NCBI RefSeq assembly: GCF_964340395.1 | Contig: NC_135570.1 | Coordinates: 7,947,822-7,987,821 of the forward strand | Direction of reading: 5' to 3' | Length of the DNA: 40,000 nt | DNA from: Glandiceps talaboti | Taxonomy: Eukaryota > Hemichordata > Enteropneusta > Spengelidae | In this document: positions 1-11,633 of the stretch, piece after piece | How the letters are laid out: the number at the start of each line of letters is the position of its first letter | How positions within the stretch are numbered: position 1 is the stretch's first letter | Notes under the pieces: model-generated | The model's database searches: none | What the model was told of the DNA's origin: nothing | The model's input: only the letters and a program-made list of their open reading frames with translations | Position numbers and translations under genes: made by a program

Positions 1-210
1 GATACATGGCATGCACCAATTTGTGTCTAATAGGTTGCTATTGAAAAGACCGTGATTTATGGATATACACTATAACATGTAACTATAGAAATGTATGCAG
101 ACATGTAGAGACATATTGTATACACTCTAACAAGATTAAAATTATCACTAAGGAACACACAAATCAAACAATTAACATCATCGCTAAGGAATTCAAAATC
201 AAATATTTAG

Positions 211-480
211 AGATGTTATTCCCTAATATTTGTCTTCATTCAGCTAAGGAAAATATGAGTGACCTAAGGGGCCTTGCCACTATGAGTTGCTAGACAAGTA
301 ATGACAACCCTTAGGTCACAATATTTTCTGGCTGAATGAAGAAAAATATTGGAGAATAACATAATTACACCAGTGCCAGTAATATCAAAAGAAAATTGGG
401 GAAAGTAATGACAATTTTGTATGTTTTGGCTCATATTTTGAACACAGCAGAGTGAGTGATATAGACACACATTGTCGTAA
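211..480 (-). repeat. Foldback (hairpin) dispersed element, copy 1
   Basis: Two inverted arms, 213-270 and 308-362, pair over about 55 bp with few mismatches around a 37-nt loop. Both arms share the strings ATTCAGC and GTGACCTAAGGG in opposite orientation. Similarity to a second copy at 13955-14205 continues beyond the hairpin to about 480. Read on the minus strand, both copies carry a C..NMxQNIxNCHYF-like translation, but this follows from nucleotide similarity and there is no long ORF. It is a MITE-like or other nonautonomous repeat. Confidence 0.75.
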
Positions 481-811
481 TGTAGACACACACTGTCGTG
501 ACGTGGAACGACCAGAGGATATATTCCATATTGTTTGTTTGATTTAGAGTGTGCATGATATAATCACCATCAGCAATAAGGAATTCAAAAACCAAATTAG
601 TATGGAATTCAAAAATGAAAACAAAAAGGGGGAAAAATCTTGGTATGTGCTTCATATGTTTTGTATGAATGTAAATGGTACATGTGTTTATATGCGTCAT
701 TGTTGTGCCTAAGAGTTACATGTTAGTAAAATGAAAGACGTCCTTCATGGGAGCAATATTCTCCCTTCATTTCTTCATAGCATTATATGTGTAAGTACTG
801 CACCTTGTACC

Positions 812-1112
812 ACATATGTACAACATTGTATAACACAACATAACGTAATATCACATCACACTATGTGAAACAATTTGGAGCTCTGAAATCTTGTAGCGTA
901 CTATTTGTATAGCATTTAATGACACAACATAACATTGAATAACATTTAGCATAACATCACATGACAATGCATCACATCACATCACGCTATATGAAACAGA
1001 TTGGAGCACTACATGATGTCGCATACTATATGTACAACATTGTATATCAACACAACATTATATTGCATGACACTATATAATAACAGCACGCTACACTTCA
1101 GTTCTGTAGCAT
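812..1112. repeat. Degenerate tandem repeat, about 3 units
   Basis: Units of about 85-125 bp share the order TATGTACAACATTGTAT, a CATAACATCACATCAC-rich part, CTATATGAAACA.ATTGGAGC and TGTAGC.TACT. The middle unit is expanded by extra CATCA/CAACATAA copies. Confidence 0.7.
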
Positions 1113-2696
1113 ACACATTTTTTTGAGAGTCAGTAATGGTGTGTGTAAACAAATGGTCTTATATCTGAAGTAGAAATGACATATCGTGGTGAAATATTAC
1201 CCTCATGCTAAACCGTGCCATGAATACGAAATTAACTTTCTGACATTTCTAGTCCAAAATGTTTTGTTTTAATGATGTAACATCGTTGCTTTCAATCTTT
1301 AAAAGTCTCATTTTAACCTACTTTCCTTTTGTTCAGTTTGTATTTATTAGTCTGTAATATTAATTGAAAGGTTATGGTATGTTATCTTTGACATAGATAT
1401 ATGTGTTTTTCTGTTATGTCTTTTAACATCGCTACGTAAATGAGTTCGCCGTAACGTGAGTGATTATACAGAGTGAAATAGATAAGCTAACCAAGTAATA
1501 TACATATTTTATCACCATGCTCAGTTTCATTTTACTGTCCATTTACTCAATGTCGCGTCTCATTTCTACAATAATTGGTATTGCATGGAGACAAAGAGTG
1601 TGTATGATTTACCCAGGAAAGAATTTTTATATCCTCAAAGACCAGATCTTGTTAATAGTAACATTTGCAATCCATCAGGAACTGTATTACTGATGACTGT
1701 TGCCATGGTAATGTCCTCAATTCTGCAGTCGTTGTTGATGCAGGTTACCATGGTTATGTGGTTGAAACCATTTTTCTGTAGGTATAGTAGCATCTGAGTA
1801 CATGGAGGGATATTTTGATTTGATGTGACACTTTGATCTGTTATTATGGATGTTGGCTAAATATCTTGAGGATGAATTTATATTTGAAGTCTGTTCACAT
1901 AGTTTGCTTCTTTCTACTGTAAGATGTCGTTAGAAAGATTAGATATATGTTTATTTTTGAAATCACAATAAAAAATGTCAGATAAGCGTCTGATTAAGAT
2001 GTTGTCATGGTTAATTGTGTATGTCAATGCAGTCACAGATTAACATCTGGAAAAAAACCAGCATCGTATGCAGAACGTGATTCGCTTTTCAAATTCTCAC
2101 TTTTTTGTTTCTGAAGACGTACAGATACCTCCAGTATAATATCTGTGTCAATCATTAGACATTTGACGATTTTTACAGAAATAAATTTTACCTGTGTTGT
2201 GTGAGCCAATCAGAATGATGTTTTTTTTGTGATCATATAAAAACATGTTTTATGACAACCGCAAAGAAATCTGCTAGTTTTACGATAAGACGTAACCTGT
2301 ACATACAGGAACAATAAGTCTTTATTCTCATACAATTTAAATGTTGTAAATAATACATCCACATCTACAAACTTGTAGGTAGATTGTCTTCATTTGATGG
2401 ACTTGAACTTTGACCTCTACTAGTGTTTGTAAAATTTAAGAATTGACAATTTTCTCGTTCCAAGATGCACTGCGTATTAAAGACGACGTCGATTATGTTG
2501 TTACATGTAGGCTTGTTTTGTCATTATTACATTTGAAATAACATTTTTGTTGTGAAATGATGAAAAGGCATGTTGACTTTAATTATGTGTAATTTTAGAG
2601 AACAGTATTAAATGCCAACAAAAAAAAATGATGGATTTTATTGCGAAACCCAGGGTACTGTCAGGTGACAACCATCATCAGGGTAGCGCAAGCAAA

Positions 2697-2731
2697 CCCC
2701 CTCCCCTTCCCCTTCCCCTCCCCTCCCCTTG
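2697..2731. repeat. CCCCTT/CCCCT pyrimidine tract
   Basis: A C/T-only run on the + strand made of CCCCTTCC and CCCCTC words. It is simple sequence. Confidence 0.8.
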
Positions 2732-3410
2732 CATATACAGAATACCTGACACTATATGGATATATGTGCGATGCATCTTTGAACCAACAACAAGTCTGTT
2801 GAACATTGTTCCACAGTAAAAAATAAAACAAGATGTCTAAAAATACATACGATAGTGTAATACAAAATATATGTACATGTAATTTAGGTTACATCATTTG
2901 CATAATGTAATATATATTGTTGCACCAGGCTGTATATATATTGTACTGGCCATGGTTAATGATTTTTTTAATTTCATTTCTTTTATGAGAAAATGTTAGC
3001 TGTGTTTGCCAACATTGTATAAATACCAGACCTCTTAGAGATTGTGGTAACATTTCTCTGTATCCTACCTCAGCCCTCACCCCACTCCAATACTTTTTTT
3101 AGGGTGTTTGCTCAAAAACGTATTTATCAAGTGATTTTGTAATGTGCAAAGAGAAAACGACTCGAAGCACAGTTTCTTGAAACACGATGATACAAACAAA
3201 TGTAAAGTGATTTTTAGTTTTGTAGGAATACACAAAGCCAAATGTATGAAAAGAAAGTTAATTTAGGTTCTGATCTTACATACTGCTAAGCTGCTGTGAA
3301 CCATTGCTTTGGCTCATGAGGTTTACTTATATAGTGCTTTGCTGCCTATATCTGTGCATGACCTGATCATTCCTTATTAGGTATTGTTTACTTGAGCATT
3401 TTATATTTAA

Positions 3411-3511
3411 CCCCCCCCACTCCCCCCCAAAAAAAACCAAAACAAAACAAAAAACAAAAAACAAAAAAAAAAAAACACCAAACAAAAACAAAAACAAAAA
3501 AAACCCCACCC
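3411..3511. repeat. C-run followed by A-rich (CAAAA)n tract
   Basis: A run of eight C is followed by CCCCCCC and then about 80 bases of A with scattered C (CAAAA/CAAAAAA words). It lies 230 bp before the acceptor at 3741. The minus strand reads as a Phe/Leu-rich pseudo-ORF, which is an artefact of the T-rich complement. Confidence 0.8.
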
Positions 3512-3741
3512 ATGTTTTGGTCACTAAGCAACCACATGACATGTATAGCAAGAAGGAAATGACTGATGATAAAATCTAAGACATGGTGATACAACCAGAC
3601 GGACAGACAGAATGTTGACATGTCATCAAGATAGACCTAAATTACTACAGTCTATCTTTCTTCTTATCTTCATTTCATGTTGTTAATGAAATGAACACAG
3701 TACAGTATACTAATTATTTCTCTTTCTCTTTTCATCAACAG

Positions 3742-3788
3742 CTGCAGCAGAAGGACGCGGAGAAACAGGAGAAGAATTTTTTCAAAAG
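3742..3788 (+). CDS. BICC1: BICC1 internal exon (first visible), AAAEG...FFQK
   Basis: The exon is 47 bp, entering in phase 1 (first two bases CT complete an Ala codon) and leaving in phase 0. It encodes (A)AAEGRGETGEEFFQK, matching the vertebrate BICC1 segment just before the first KH module. The acceptor is pyrimidine-rich (tttctcttttcatcaacag) and the donor is gttagt. There is no Met upstream in frame, so this cannot be the first exon. The residues typical of the family before it must come from an exon before base 1. I searched 1-3741 for that segment and did not find it. Confidence 0.92.
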
Positions 3789-3854
3789 GTTAGTTTCTGT
3801 AATCATGAGATTTGATTCCGATCAATATAGAATAATATTTTTGTAAAAGCCAAG

Positions 3855-4262
3855 GTCTAATTAGGATTAACACTTAGGTGTGAGAAAAAATTGTTAGGCT
3901 CAGATATAGAAAAAGTTGGTTTGGAGCAAAAGAATAATTGTTTGTAATTTGATGACTCCAGTGATTATGATGACTCAGGATTGAAACCTTGGCCTTTAAA
4001 GGCAGTGTTGTAATTAGGATAAACATTTAGGTTGTCTAGCTGGGATAGTCGTGCTGTCCTTGGCATCGATTCAAGATTTTGATGTGGCGACGGGAGATGA
4101 TTCGATACCATGGTTGTAGTATTTAGACGAAGCTGGCAGATCTTTTGAAAAAGTTGGTTCACAGCAAAAGATAGATCCAACTTAATCCTTAGAGCTCCAC
4201 TGATAAGATAGCACTAATGTAAGAACTTGGGAATGAAGCATGGGCCTTTAAGATATTAGCTG
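3855..4262 (+). repeat. SINE-like repeat, two adjacent degraded copies
   Basis: Copies at about 3855-4010 and 4015-4262 share AGGAT(T)AA.CA.TTAGG, GAAAAAGTTGGTT..AGCAAAAGA, an ACTGATAAGATAGCACTAAT-like block, and end in a .GA.TGAA.C.TGGGCCTTTAA block. The first copy contains GATTGAAAC, matching 8 of 9 positions of the RNA polymerase III box B consensus. This suggests a tRNA-derived SINE (inference). The end block GGGCCTTTAA...TTAGCTG is repeated once more up to about 4330. Confidence 0.5.
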
Positions 4263-4755
4263 AATGTACAGTGCAGTATTCCCATGTCATAGGATTGAAT
4301 TGTGGGCCTTTAACATTAGCTGCATGCCTACTGTGGTATTCCTCTTTCAGTCTTACACATACATCCAATACACCTATAGGAGGTCAATTACCCCAATTCA
4401 CTTACAGCAGCTGAATTCAGAAGTCATTTATCAAAGTATAAAGGTTGAATAGTAGTTAATACTAAGGTATTAACTCATACAGAACATGGTATTTGTAATA
4501 ACGATAATAACAGGGGTTACCATAAAAGTTTAGTGGGTATTTCCAAGGTTGAATAATGGTCTAGAGTTAATATATGTTTTCTTTCTAAAAGAAAGGTTAA
4601 TTTAGAGTATTGGTGTAAATCTTACAAAGATGTTGAGAATGTGGATGGCCGGAAGTCAACATCAGAGACTAGAGTTGAGTTTATGAAACATAACAATACT
4701 ATTTGTGAAGTGACAATGCTACCTGTCAATTGTATGATTATATAGAATGTAAAGA

Positions 4756-5290
4756 GAATAGAATAGAATAGAATAGAGTAGAACTTAGACATCATTTATA
4801 ATCATAGAATACAGATAGAATTGATATACTAGAACAGAGATAGAATTGATAATCATAGAATAGAGATAGAATTGATAATCATAGAATAGAGATAAAATTG
4901 ATAATCATAGAATAGAGGTAGAATTGATAATCATAGAATAGAGATAGAATTGCTAATCATAGAATAGAGATAGAATTGATAATCATAGAATAGAGAATTG
5001 ATAATCATAGAATAGAGATAGAATTGATAATCATAGAATAGAGATAAAATTGATAATCATAGAATAGAGAATTGATAATCATAGAATAGAGATAAAATTG
5101 ATAATCATAGAATAGAGATAGAATTGATAATCATAGAATAGAGAGAATTGATAATCATAGAATAGAGATAGAATTGATAATCATAGAATTAGAGTTGATA
5201 ATCATAGAATAGAGATAGAATTGATAAGCATAGAATTAGAATTGATAATCATAGAATTAGAATCGATAATCATAGAATAGAGTTAGAATC
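4756..5290. repeat. 26-bp minisatellite (AATCATAGAATAGAGATAGA...)
   Basis: It starts as AATAG pentamers (4756-4780), then becomes about 18 units of 26 bp with core ATAATCATAGAATAGAGATA plus GAATTG. Some units lack 7-10 bp. This is a simple-sequence array within the 4.6-kb intron. Confidence 0.9.
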
Positions 5291-5929
5291 AATTATCATT
5301 GACTTCAGGCTGTAAGGTTGGGTAAAGACTCCTAGTGAACTAAATGACAATAAACCGGAGTGGATTTTACCATTGATTCTCTCGTAGTAAAAGTATATCC
5401 AACACTTGCATGTATTAGTGATGTTAATTTACAACAGGTAAATTGGCCATGAATCAAAGACAGTCTATGTTAGCTGTGTGTATTATTGAGGTTTTGGTAA
5501 CAATAGCATTCAGAATGTGATGAAAGAGTTTATGCAAGTTGAGTTGTTAGTGCGATATGAAATCACAGTGTGTCGTCCAAATCAACACTACTTTGCCTAG
5601 GGTGAAAAAACCCACTAAATTGCCACCACCATTTCTAAACATACATCAAACATTTAGCAAAATCAAACTTGTACAGGTTTTTCAATGAGAGAGAAAGGAT
5701 GGTCTTGTCTTGTGAATTTTTGAAATTCTGTAATTTTAAACAAACTCCGGTGTTCAAAATATTTTTTTGTATAGTCATGTCTATCATAATAATTTGATTA
5801 TTTCAATTACTCATTCAATTTGACCATCCATGGAGTGTGGATAACCTTAACTGACTTCCAAAAAAAAGAATTGCATTGCAAAGTGCATCAACAGAATTTC
5901 TGTTTCACATATCAGAAATAAATTATTTA

Positions 5930-6087
5930 GGGCCCAGTTCAGATTCAGATTAAAAAACAGTTGTTTGGCTGAGCTATTGAAAAAGTTGATCCAGAGCAAA
6001 AGAATGATCTATGCTAATCCTTGTGGCTCCACTGATAACACTAATATGAGAACCAGGGACTGAAACCTGGGCCTTTAATTAAGATTG
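5930..6087 (+). repeat. SINE-like repeat, copy 3
   Basis: It is the same family as 3855-4262, with AAAAACAGTTGTTTGGCTGA, TGAAAAAGTTGATCCAGAGC and the terminal CCTGGGCCTTTAATTA. A box A-like TGGCTCCACTGA lies at 6024-6035 and a box B-like GACTGAAAC at 6058-6066. Their order and spacing suit a tRNA-derived head. Confidence 0.5.
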
Positions 6088-6469
6088 TGAAAAGTTTGGA
6101 TGTTTACTTGACAGTGTTCAAAAGTTTACCCAAAAGCATTGCTTCACCTCGACCTACCTGTCAGTCACGGGAGCTCTATGAATATACATGCACATGCTCT
6201 GTAGTTTTTTTGTCAAGCAGAAAACAAACAAATGAACTGTTGGGTGAAATTAGCCTTCAAGTAACGGCAAATATTTATTCCCTGTATTGAGTTAGACGTG
6301 ATGTTTTACCTTGCTACAGGCACTGCTGTTATTTCAAGTAGTGATGGATGAATAAGGAAGATGCTGTCAATAACAAGCTGGCAGCTACGGTAGCGACGGT
6401 AACTAGTGTAGATGAGGAAGTTGCCTTTGATGTGGCGGCAGATGTGATATATTAATATAATTTTTATGT

Positions 6470-6845
6470 GGGTGGGAGGGAGAGAGGGACTGAGGGAGAG
6501 AGGGAGGGAGAGAGGGGAGGGAGGGAGAGAGGGGAGGGAGAGGGAGAGAAAGATAGACAGAAACAGACAGACAGACAGCCACAGACAGATGGAGACAGAT
6601 TGTTGGATGGACAGACAGAGAGACAGACAGAAAGAAAGAACAAGGGAAAGAGAGCAGACAGACAGAAAGAAAGGCAGAGACAGACAGAGACAGACAGACT
6701 TACTGACAGACAGACAGACAGACAGACAAAGAAAGACAGCCAGATGGACAGACAGAGACAGAGACAGACAGAGACAGTCAAGCAGACAGACAGACAGAGA
6801 CAGACAGTCAAGCAGACAGAGAGACAGATAGTCAAGCAGACAGAT
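6470..6845. repeat. Purine-rich GGGAGA tract followed by (GACA)n
   Basis: 6470-6550 is GGGA/GAGA polypurine; 6550-6845 is imperfect (GACA)n with GAGACA and AAGC interruptions. Open frames of 121-198 codons on both strands (Cys/Leu/Ser-rich or Arg/Asp/Gln-rich) are by-products of stop-free simple sequence. Confidence 0.92.
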
Positions 6846-7380
6846 ATATAGACCTGAGAGTAAAAAGTCAGAAGGGAGAAAAGAAGAAAGAAATGGAAGC
6901 ACAAAGGAATGAGATAAGCAAACACATCAGTTTTATATCTTAATTTTTTCAAAGGCTGTTTCTCCCTCATTAAAAAAGAGACATTTTGAACAAAGCGCAG
7001 TTACTAACTACATACTTGTATAGTAATACAACCATTCATTGTGTGTGAGTTGTATCATAGCAATTATTAAAGGAGACATACAAAAGGTGTGGGTCAAATG
7101 GGACATATTACAAATTTATGTCCCGGTAGTAATAACTGTAAAAACTAACCCACACTTCAGTTCTAAAAAATCGAGTTCAAGCTGTCAACAACGCCATCAT
7201 TATTATAAATGGACCGTAGATATTTTTTCTACCCTACACATATCCATTTCCTGCCCAGTTTAATTAGTATTTACTATTTAGACTATTAGTTGTAGATCTT
7301 TAATTCTGTAGTAAACACCAAATTACATATAGTGGTAGGCGTATTTGCTGACAGACACAACACATCAAGGTTTTGTAGGA

Positions 7381-7597
7381 CAGTGTTTTTGTTAAGAGTA
7401 GTATGCAGGTAAAATCTACCCGAGTTCCCGGTCATTTTAGAGTGTCCTACCAGTGTTATTGCTAAGGGTGGTAAGCAGGTAAAATCTACCCGAGTTCCTC
7501 AGTCATTTTACCTGGGTTTCCTACCAGTGTTTTTGCTAAGGCGGGTAAGCAGGTAAAATCTACCTGAGTTCCCCAGTCATTTTCCCAGGGTTCCCAT
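7381..7597. repeat. Three-copy 73-bp tandem repeat
   Basis: Copies at 7381-7450, 7451-7524 and 7525-7597 each begin CAGTGTT.TTG.TAAG and contain AGCAGGTAAAATCTACC followed by GAGTTCC. They end with a GTCATTTT...CCTAC-type block. The GGTAAAATCTACC core is itself an inverted repeat (GGTA/TACC). Confidence 0.88.
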
Positions 7598-7667
7598 CAA
7601 AATTGTGGTACAGAGTTTTGGAAATTATGCCAGTTTCACCATATTCCTCCTTTTTGTTACCGTGGTT

Positions 7668-7870
7668 CCCAACCTTAGCAAACACAGTGTAGCAGAACAA
7701 CTTGAACCCTAATGTTTGAATCCCATAGTCTTTGATTACTGCTATCTTATCAGTTGAGTTATACAGGGATGGAACACGATCAGTGTTTTGTTTAGGACCA
7801 ACTTTTTTTTACAGCTCAGTAAGACAACTGTTTTTCAACCCAAATGTGAATCCTTAACTGACATTGGTCT
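7668..7870 (-). repeat. SINE-like repeat, copy 4 (reverse orientation)
   Basis: The reverse complement aligns with copy 3: AAAAACAGTTGT, TGAGCTGT, AAAGTTGGTCC, then AACTCAACTGATAAGATAGC and GGGATTCAAAC. It shows that the family is dispersed in both orientations around the 8414 exon. Confidence 0.5.
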
Positions 7871-8413
7871 TAGAATTTACAAGTACAATAAACCATGACT
7901 TTAGACAGGGGAGGGAATAGGTATTCAGAAGTCATGAATATTCATTGTTCAACCATGAATACATTATTTCTGCTGACTCCCATGATGCATTGTCCCACAG
8001 CAACAATACTCTATAGAGGCACTTATCAAAAGACCGAGGTATAAATTCCATATTTTTGGCTTATGTATGGTATAATACAACATTGCCTGCTCTTTGTTAT
8101 ACATCAGCAAACATAAATATCCCTGTGAAACTGATAGCAAGTATCACATACTTAAATTGATTAGTATTTATAAACTTTATAAAATGTGTAATTGTGTCTG
8201 ACCCCTTGAACTGCAGTATTCTCCATGACATTTTTTCCGTAGGGAATCTCGAACTAACATAGATCTTCTTTTTTTCTTTCCTGTCATGAATGATTACACC
8301 TATTGAATGTTGTAATGGATTAACCATATGGGAATAATAAACTGACCTGGTCAACATCATGCTGTGCTTTGTTGCTATGGATACTGCTGCCTCTGCTGCC
8401 ATGGTAACAATAG

Positions 8414-8483
8414 ATTATGGAAGAAACAACAACACATATCACATGGCCTTCCAAATTGAAAATAGGAGCTAAGTCAAAGAAAG
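8414..8483 (+). CDS. BICC1: BICC1 internal exon, start of divergent KH module
   Basis: This 70-bp exon is too short to show as a long ORF and was found by matching the expected peptide. It reads IMEETTTHITWPSKLKIGAK followed by SKK, plus the first base of an Asp codon. The phase is 0 in and 1 out, and the donor is ggtatgt. The W-P-S-K-L-K-I-G-A-K-S-K-K core is a Bicaudal-C signature. The acceptor (gccatggtaacaatag) has a weak, interrupted pyrimidine tract. The exon is isolated between a 4.6-kb and a 27.6-kb intron. Skipping it would remove 70 bp and break the frame, so it must be constitutive for the standard protein. Confidence 0.93.
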
Positions 8484-10201
8484 GTATGTAGATTTTAATA
8501 CAGTTATATGATTTAAGGTAACGTCAGTGAAAGTTCCTACTCATAGAGTCAACATTTTTTTTGGAAATTGAAACTCTAAGTTTTGCTGACCTAGCTCTCA
8601 GCATCATCAGGGGTGCGCTATAATGGGCTAACGTCGTGTCATGTGTCGCATATGAGATATGAGAAACAAGTCGCAGCATATCAGTGTTTTAAAAAGGAAA
8701 GAATATGTAACTCTGCATGTCACAACTTTCATTCGTAACTATAAAAACAGAGTCCATGAACATTCAGTTTTACAATATAGGGATATTTGTCTCTTTCTCT
8801 CTCAATGTTTTGAATGAATTCTAGTTATGAGAATTATTGAATGAAGTGATCGATATTCTCAATGTAGACTGCACCTCAGAAGGAAACTCTTAAACTATTG
8901 CTTTCCTTTGTTCAAGGAAACTCGAACCTTTTCTCAATTAAAATCAATAAAAGAAATGTGGGGCCACCATACAAATTTACGACATAGATGTCAAAGTGAT
9001 ACCAACATTGAGTCATTGTAGAATTCAATATGGCCGCCAAATCCAATATGGCCACTGAATGCTGTCTATGAGAAAGTTAAAGATTGATTATTTCCTTGGA
9101 AACAAGATAGTGAATTTAATTCATTATTTCAAAAGAACCAGGAAAAGCTTTCATTCAGCAAAGTTTGGAAAGAATTGAAGAAGTTTGATTTTTGCAGGCA
9201 CTTACTCCCTTAATACTTGGCTGTTAAAAGTGAATACTGAATAAGAACTAAAACACATTGAACTTGTCACTAATTTGGAAGTTGAAAGTTACCATTTGTT
9301 GTTATTAATGATGGCTACGATTCAACCGCTATCAAAGTAAACTTTCTGTGTATCCTTAAGATGGCCTAAGATATGAGTAAATGTGTTCAAACCTGTATGA
9401 CGTAGAACGTCAAGATTCTGACCACATGTCGTCTGCACCCGACATCACAAAGAAATCAGAAACTCTAAGTTTTTTGCCAGAAATCATATTACAACAAACT
9501 AGTATCAGTGTTCTAAGATATAGAACACCAGAAAGGGGGGAATTATTATTGTACATGATTTAAAGTCTCCTTCATAGAATTTTTCACAACAGGACTCAGA
9601 TAAAAGTAACACCCAGGCCAGGAAAAGACTATCTGAGGTCGTGAGAGTATTTGTCCTAGCTAACCTTTCGACACAAAATGAATATTGCTTCAAATGTGAT
9701 TTTCATTTTTGCAAAGAGGGAGCTGAGAAATAAAAACTTGAAAAAAAGTTTAAAATGTAGATGCCTTTTTCGGGATTTACCCGTCATAGAACTCGAGTCC
9801 TCACAATCTGTCATTGAGTGAGATAGGTATTAAATCTGAAATGAGTACATGGCGTGGCGTTAGTGGGCCTGATAATGGAAGACAATATTTTTTGAGGGGT
9901 CAGTGTAAGAAAAAAAAAGGTTCGTTGTGAGTGACACTACGCATGAAAGAAATGAGAAACATTAAATTTGGGGTTCTCACAAGAAATTACAGTGCGTCAG
10001 TGGTTTATCAAGTTGGCTTACACTAGAGGGCAGACTGCTTATTTGGAGAGCACTACTTTGGTGCGCAACCCTACGTTTAACACAGCGTTATCACATGACG
10101 TTTCAGTTTGTGTAAGGGGAGACAACAGATAACTATCTTGGATTTGCCATACTGAATTACCATGGGAAAGTTTACACATTCCCACAACTGCAGTAATTTT
10201 T

Positions 10202-10398
10202 GGTTCATCGGTCATCTCCGTCAATGAGAATGGTAGTGCAATTACAAGTTACCAACATATACCTATGCAATGCATGTACGCAGGAACCAACAAAAGTGCA
10301 ACCTGGTTAGTTGCTCATCTCGGCCAATGAGAGTGCAAGATGCAATTACTAGTTACATACATATACAATGCATGTTAGGAACCAACAAAGTGCAACCC
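10202..10398. repeat. Two-copy tandem duplication of about 100 bp
   Basis: 10202-10304 and 10305-10398 both run GGTT...CATCTC.G.CAATGAGA, then TGCAATTAC.AGTTAC, CAATGCATGT, GGAACCAACAAA and GTGCAACC. Confidence 0.8.
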
Positions 10399-10818
10399 AT
10401 GATTAATGGTATTCAGTTAGATATTATTACCTATACTAAAAAAAACTAAGAGTGATTTGTTCTATCAGAACTTTTGTAGTTTATATCAAAAGACTGAAGC
10501 TATTTGTTTGTAATTCAATCTCAGAAGACATCATCTGGCTGAGGACCAATTTGACTTGATAATCCCAAGGATAACGCAGTTCAGAATAAGTTCAAAAGTT
10601 TGTCATATATTTCATGTTTGATGCCGAAATTGAATTATGAAAGTGTAATATAAATCTATTAGTGACTGTGAATTATATGACTTCAACGGCTATAAAATTG
10701 ATTAATCTGTCCGCATGTAACATCTAATAAGGCTAAGTACGCATAATCTGGAACATAATATATTTAATATTTTGGTCTGTGAGGTCAAGGAATCGTACTG
10801 ATAGGTACAAGAATGTTT

Positions 10819-10871
10819 CCAGGCTAATAAAATATATTTTGCCAAAGTTTTGGCAGTTTTTATTAGTCTGG
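10819..10871. repeat. Short perfect-ended hairpin
   Basis: CCAGGCTAATAAAA pairs with TTTTTATTAGTCTGG, and inside these TGCCAAA pairs with TTTGGCA, giving a nested stem of 53 bp in total. It could be a tiny MITE or an RNA hairpin in the intron. Confidence 0.6.
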
Positions 10872-11633
10872 GAATGTCACTGTTCTACGTGCACAAACTC
10901 ATGTCAATGCCATTTAAGGGAGAATGAGTACGCCTTTGGGACCAATTTCTGTTAAAAATTCAATAATTCAAATCTTGCCAAACATCATATGAAAGCTTGT
11001 TCCGGTCTGTGTTGAAATAATGAAAGACATTTGGGGGTTTATTATCTTGTTTTCAGTGCAATCAATCATTTATTTTACCCATTATTAACAGTATTTGGTA
11101 GTCAATGTAGTGCATTCTGTGGAGCCCTTCTATTTTGACATCAATTGAGGTCATTTACAAAAATTGTACTGTGATTTTTTTTTTCTTGATTTTATTTGAG
11201 CGTGGGTTTAAGTTTTCTGGAACAAAGGAACAGCTAAAAGTTTTAATATGTTACAAGTAATTTGTGTGAGACCTACTGTGTTAACAGTCTGGGAATGTCA
11301 GTGGTACTGTTATATACTCTACATATGTCTGCTGTTAAAGGATCAAAACATATTAGAATGTATAGTAGGATTTGATACCAATTTATTACCATCATCATAA
11401 AAATGTCTGAAGTCATTTGTCAGCACCTCGTCTGACTGTTTGTAATTTGTAACCATTCCAAAATATGCCATTAAGTCAGTTTATAGCTGCCTGGTGTTTT
11501 GTGCTATTATAGAGGTATCATAACTATAGATAGATGAAGAATTATGACATGATATCATATTTGAATTATGAGGTCTTGGTTTAATATTATAAACAAGATT
11601 TAGTGACGTTGTTGTATTCTATAATAGTCTGTT

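Larger units (their letters stand above)
1..3741 (+). other. BICC1: Intron upstream of the first visible BICC1 exon (3' part)
   Basis: This is AT-rich noncoding sequence. It contains a foldback repeat (211-480), a degenerate tandem repeat (812-1112), a C/T tract (about 2697-2731) and a C-then-A-rich tract (3411-3511). Short ORFs on both strands are under 90 codons, with low-complexity or AT-driven composition. No exon encoding the conserved segment expected before AAAEG was seen. Confidence 0.85.
3789..8413 (+). other. BICC1: BICC1 intron of 4,625 bp
   Basis: This intron lies between the exons ending at 3788 and starting at 8414. It holds SINE-like copies, the 26-bp minisatellite, the GGGAGA/GACA tract and a three-copy 73-bp repeat. 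The remainder is unremarkable AT-rich sequence. Confidence 0.9.

Noticed and set aside
3855-6087. Functional tRNA genes suggested by box A/B-like strings
   Set aside because: No cloverleaf with paired acceptor stem can be drawn. The motifs are imperfect and occur in multiple degraded copies, so a SINE-like origin fits better.
6306-6970. Overlapping open frames of 121-198 codons on both strands (Ser/Leu/Cys-rich and Arg/Asp-rich)
   Set aside because: They coincide with GGGAGA and (GACA)n simple sequence, which has no stops in several frames. Composition is dictated by the repeat.
8097-8402. Minus-strand 101-codon open frame just before the 8414 exon
   Set aside because: It has no recognisable domain, lies antisense to BICC1 directly at its splice acceptor, and has AT-driven composition. 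A chance frame is more likely.
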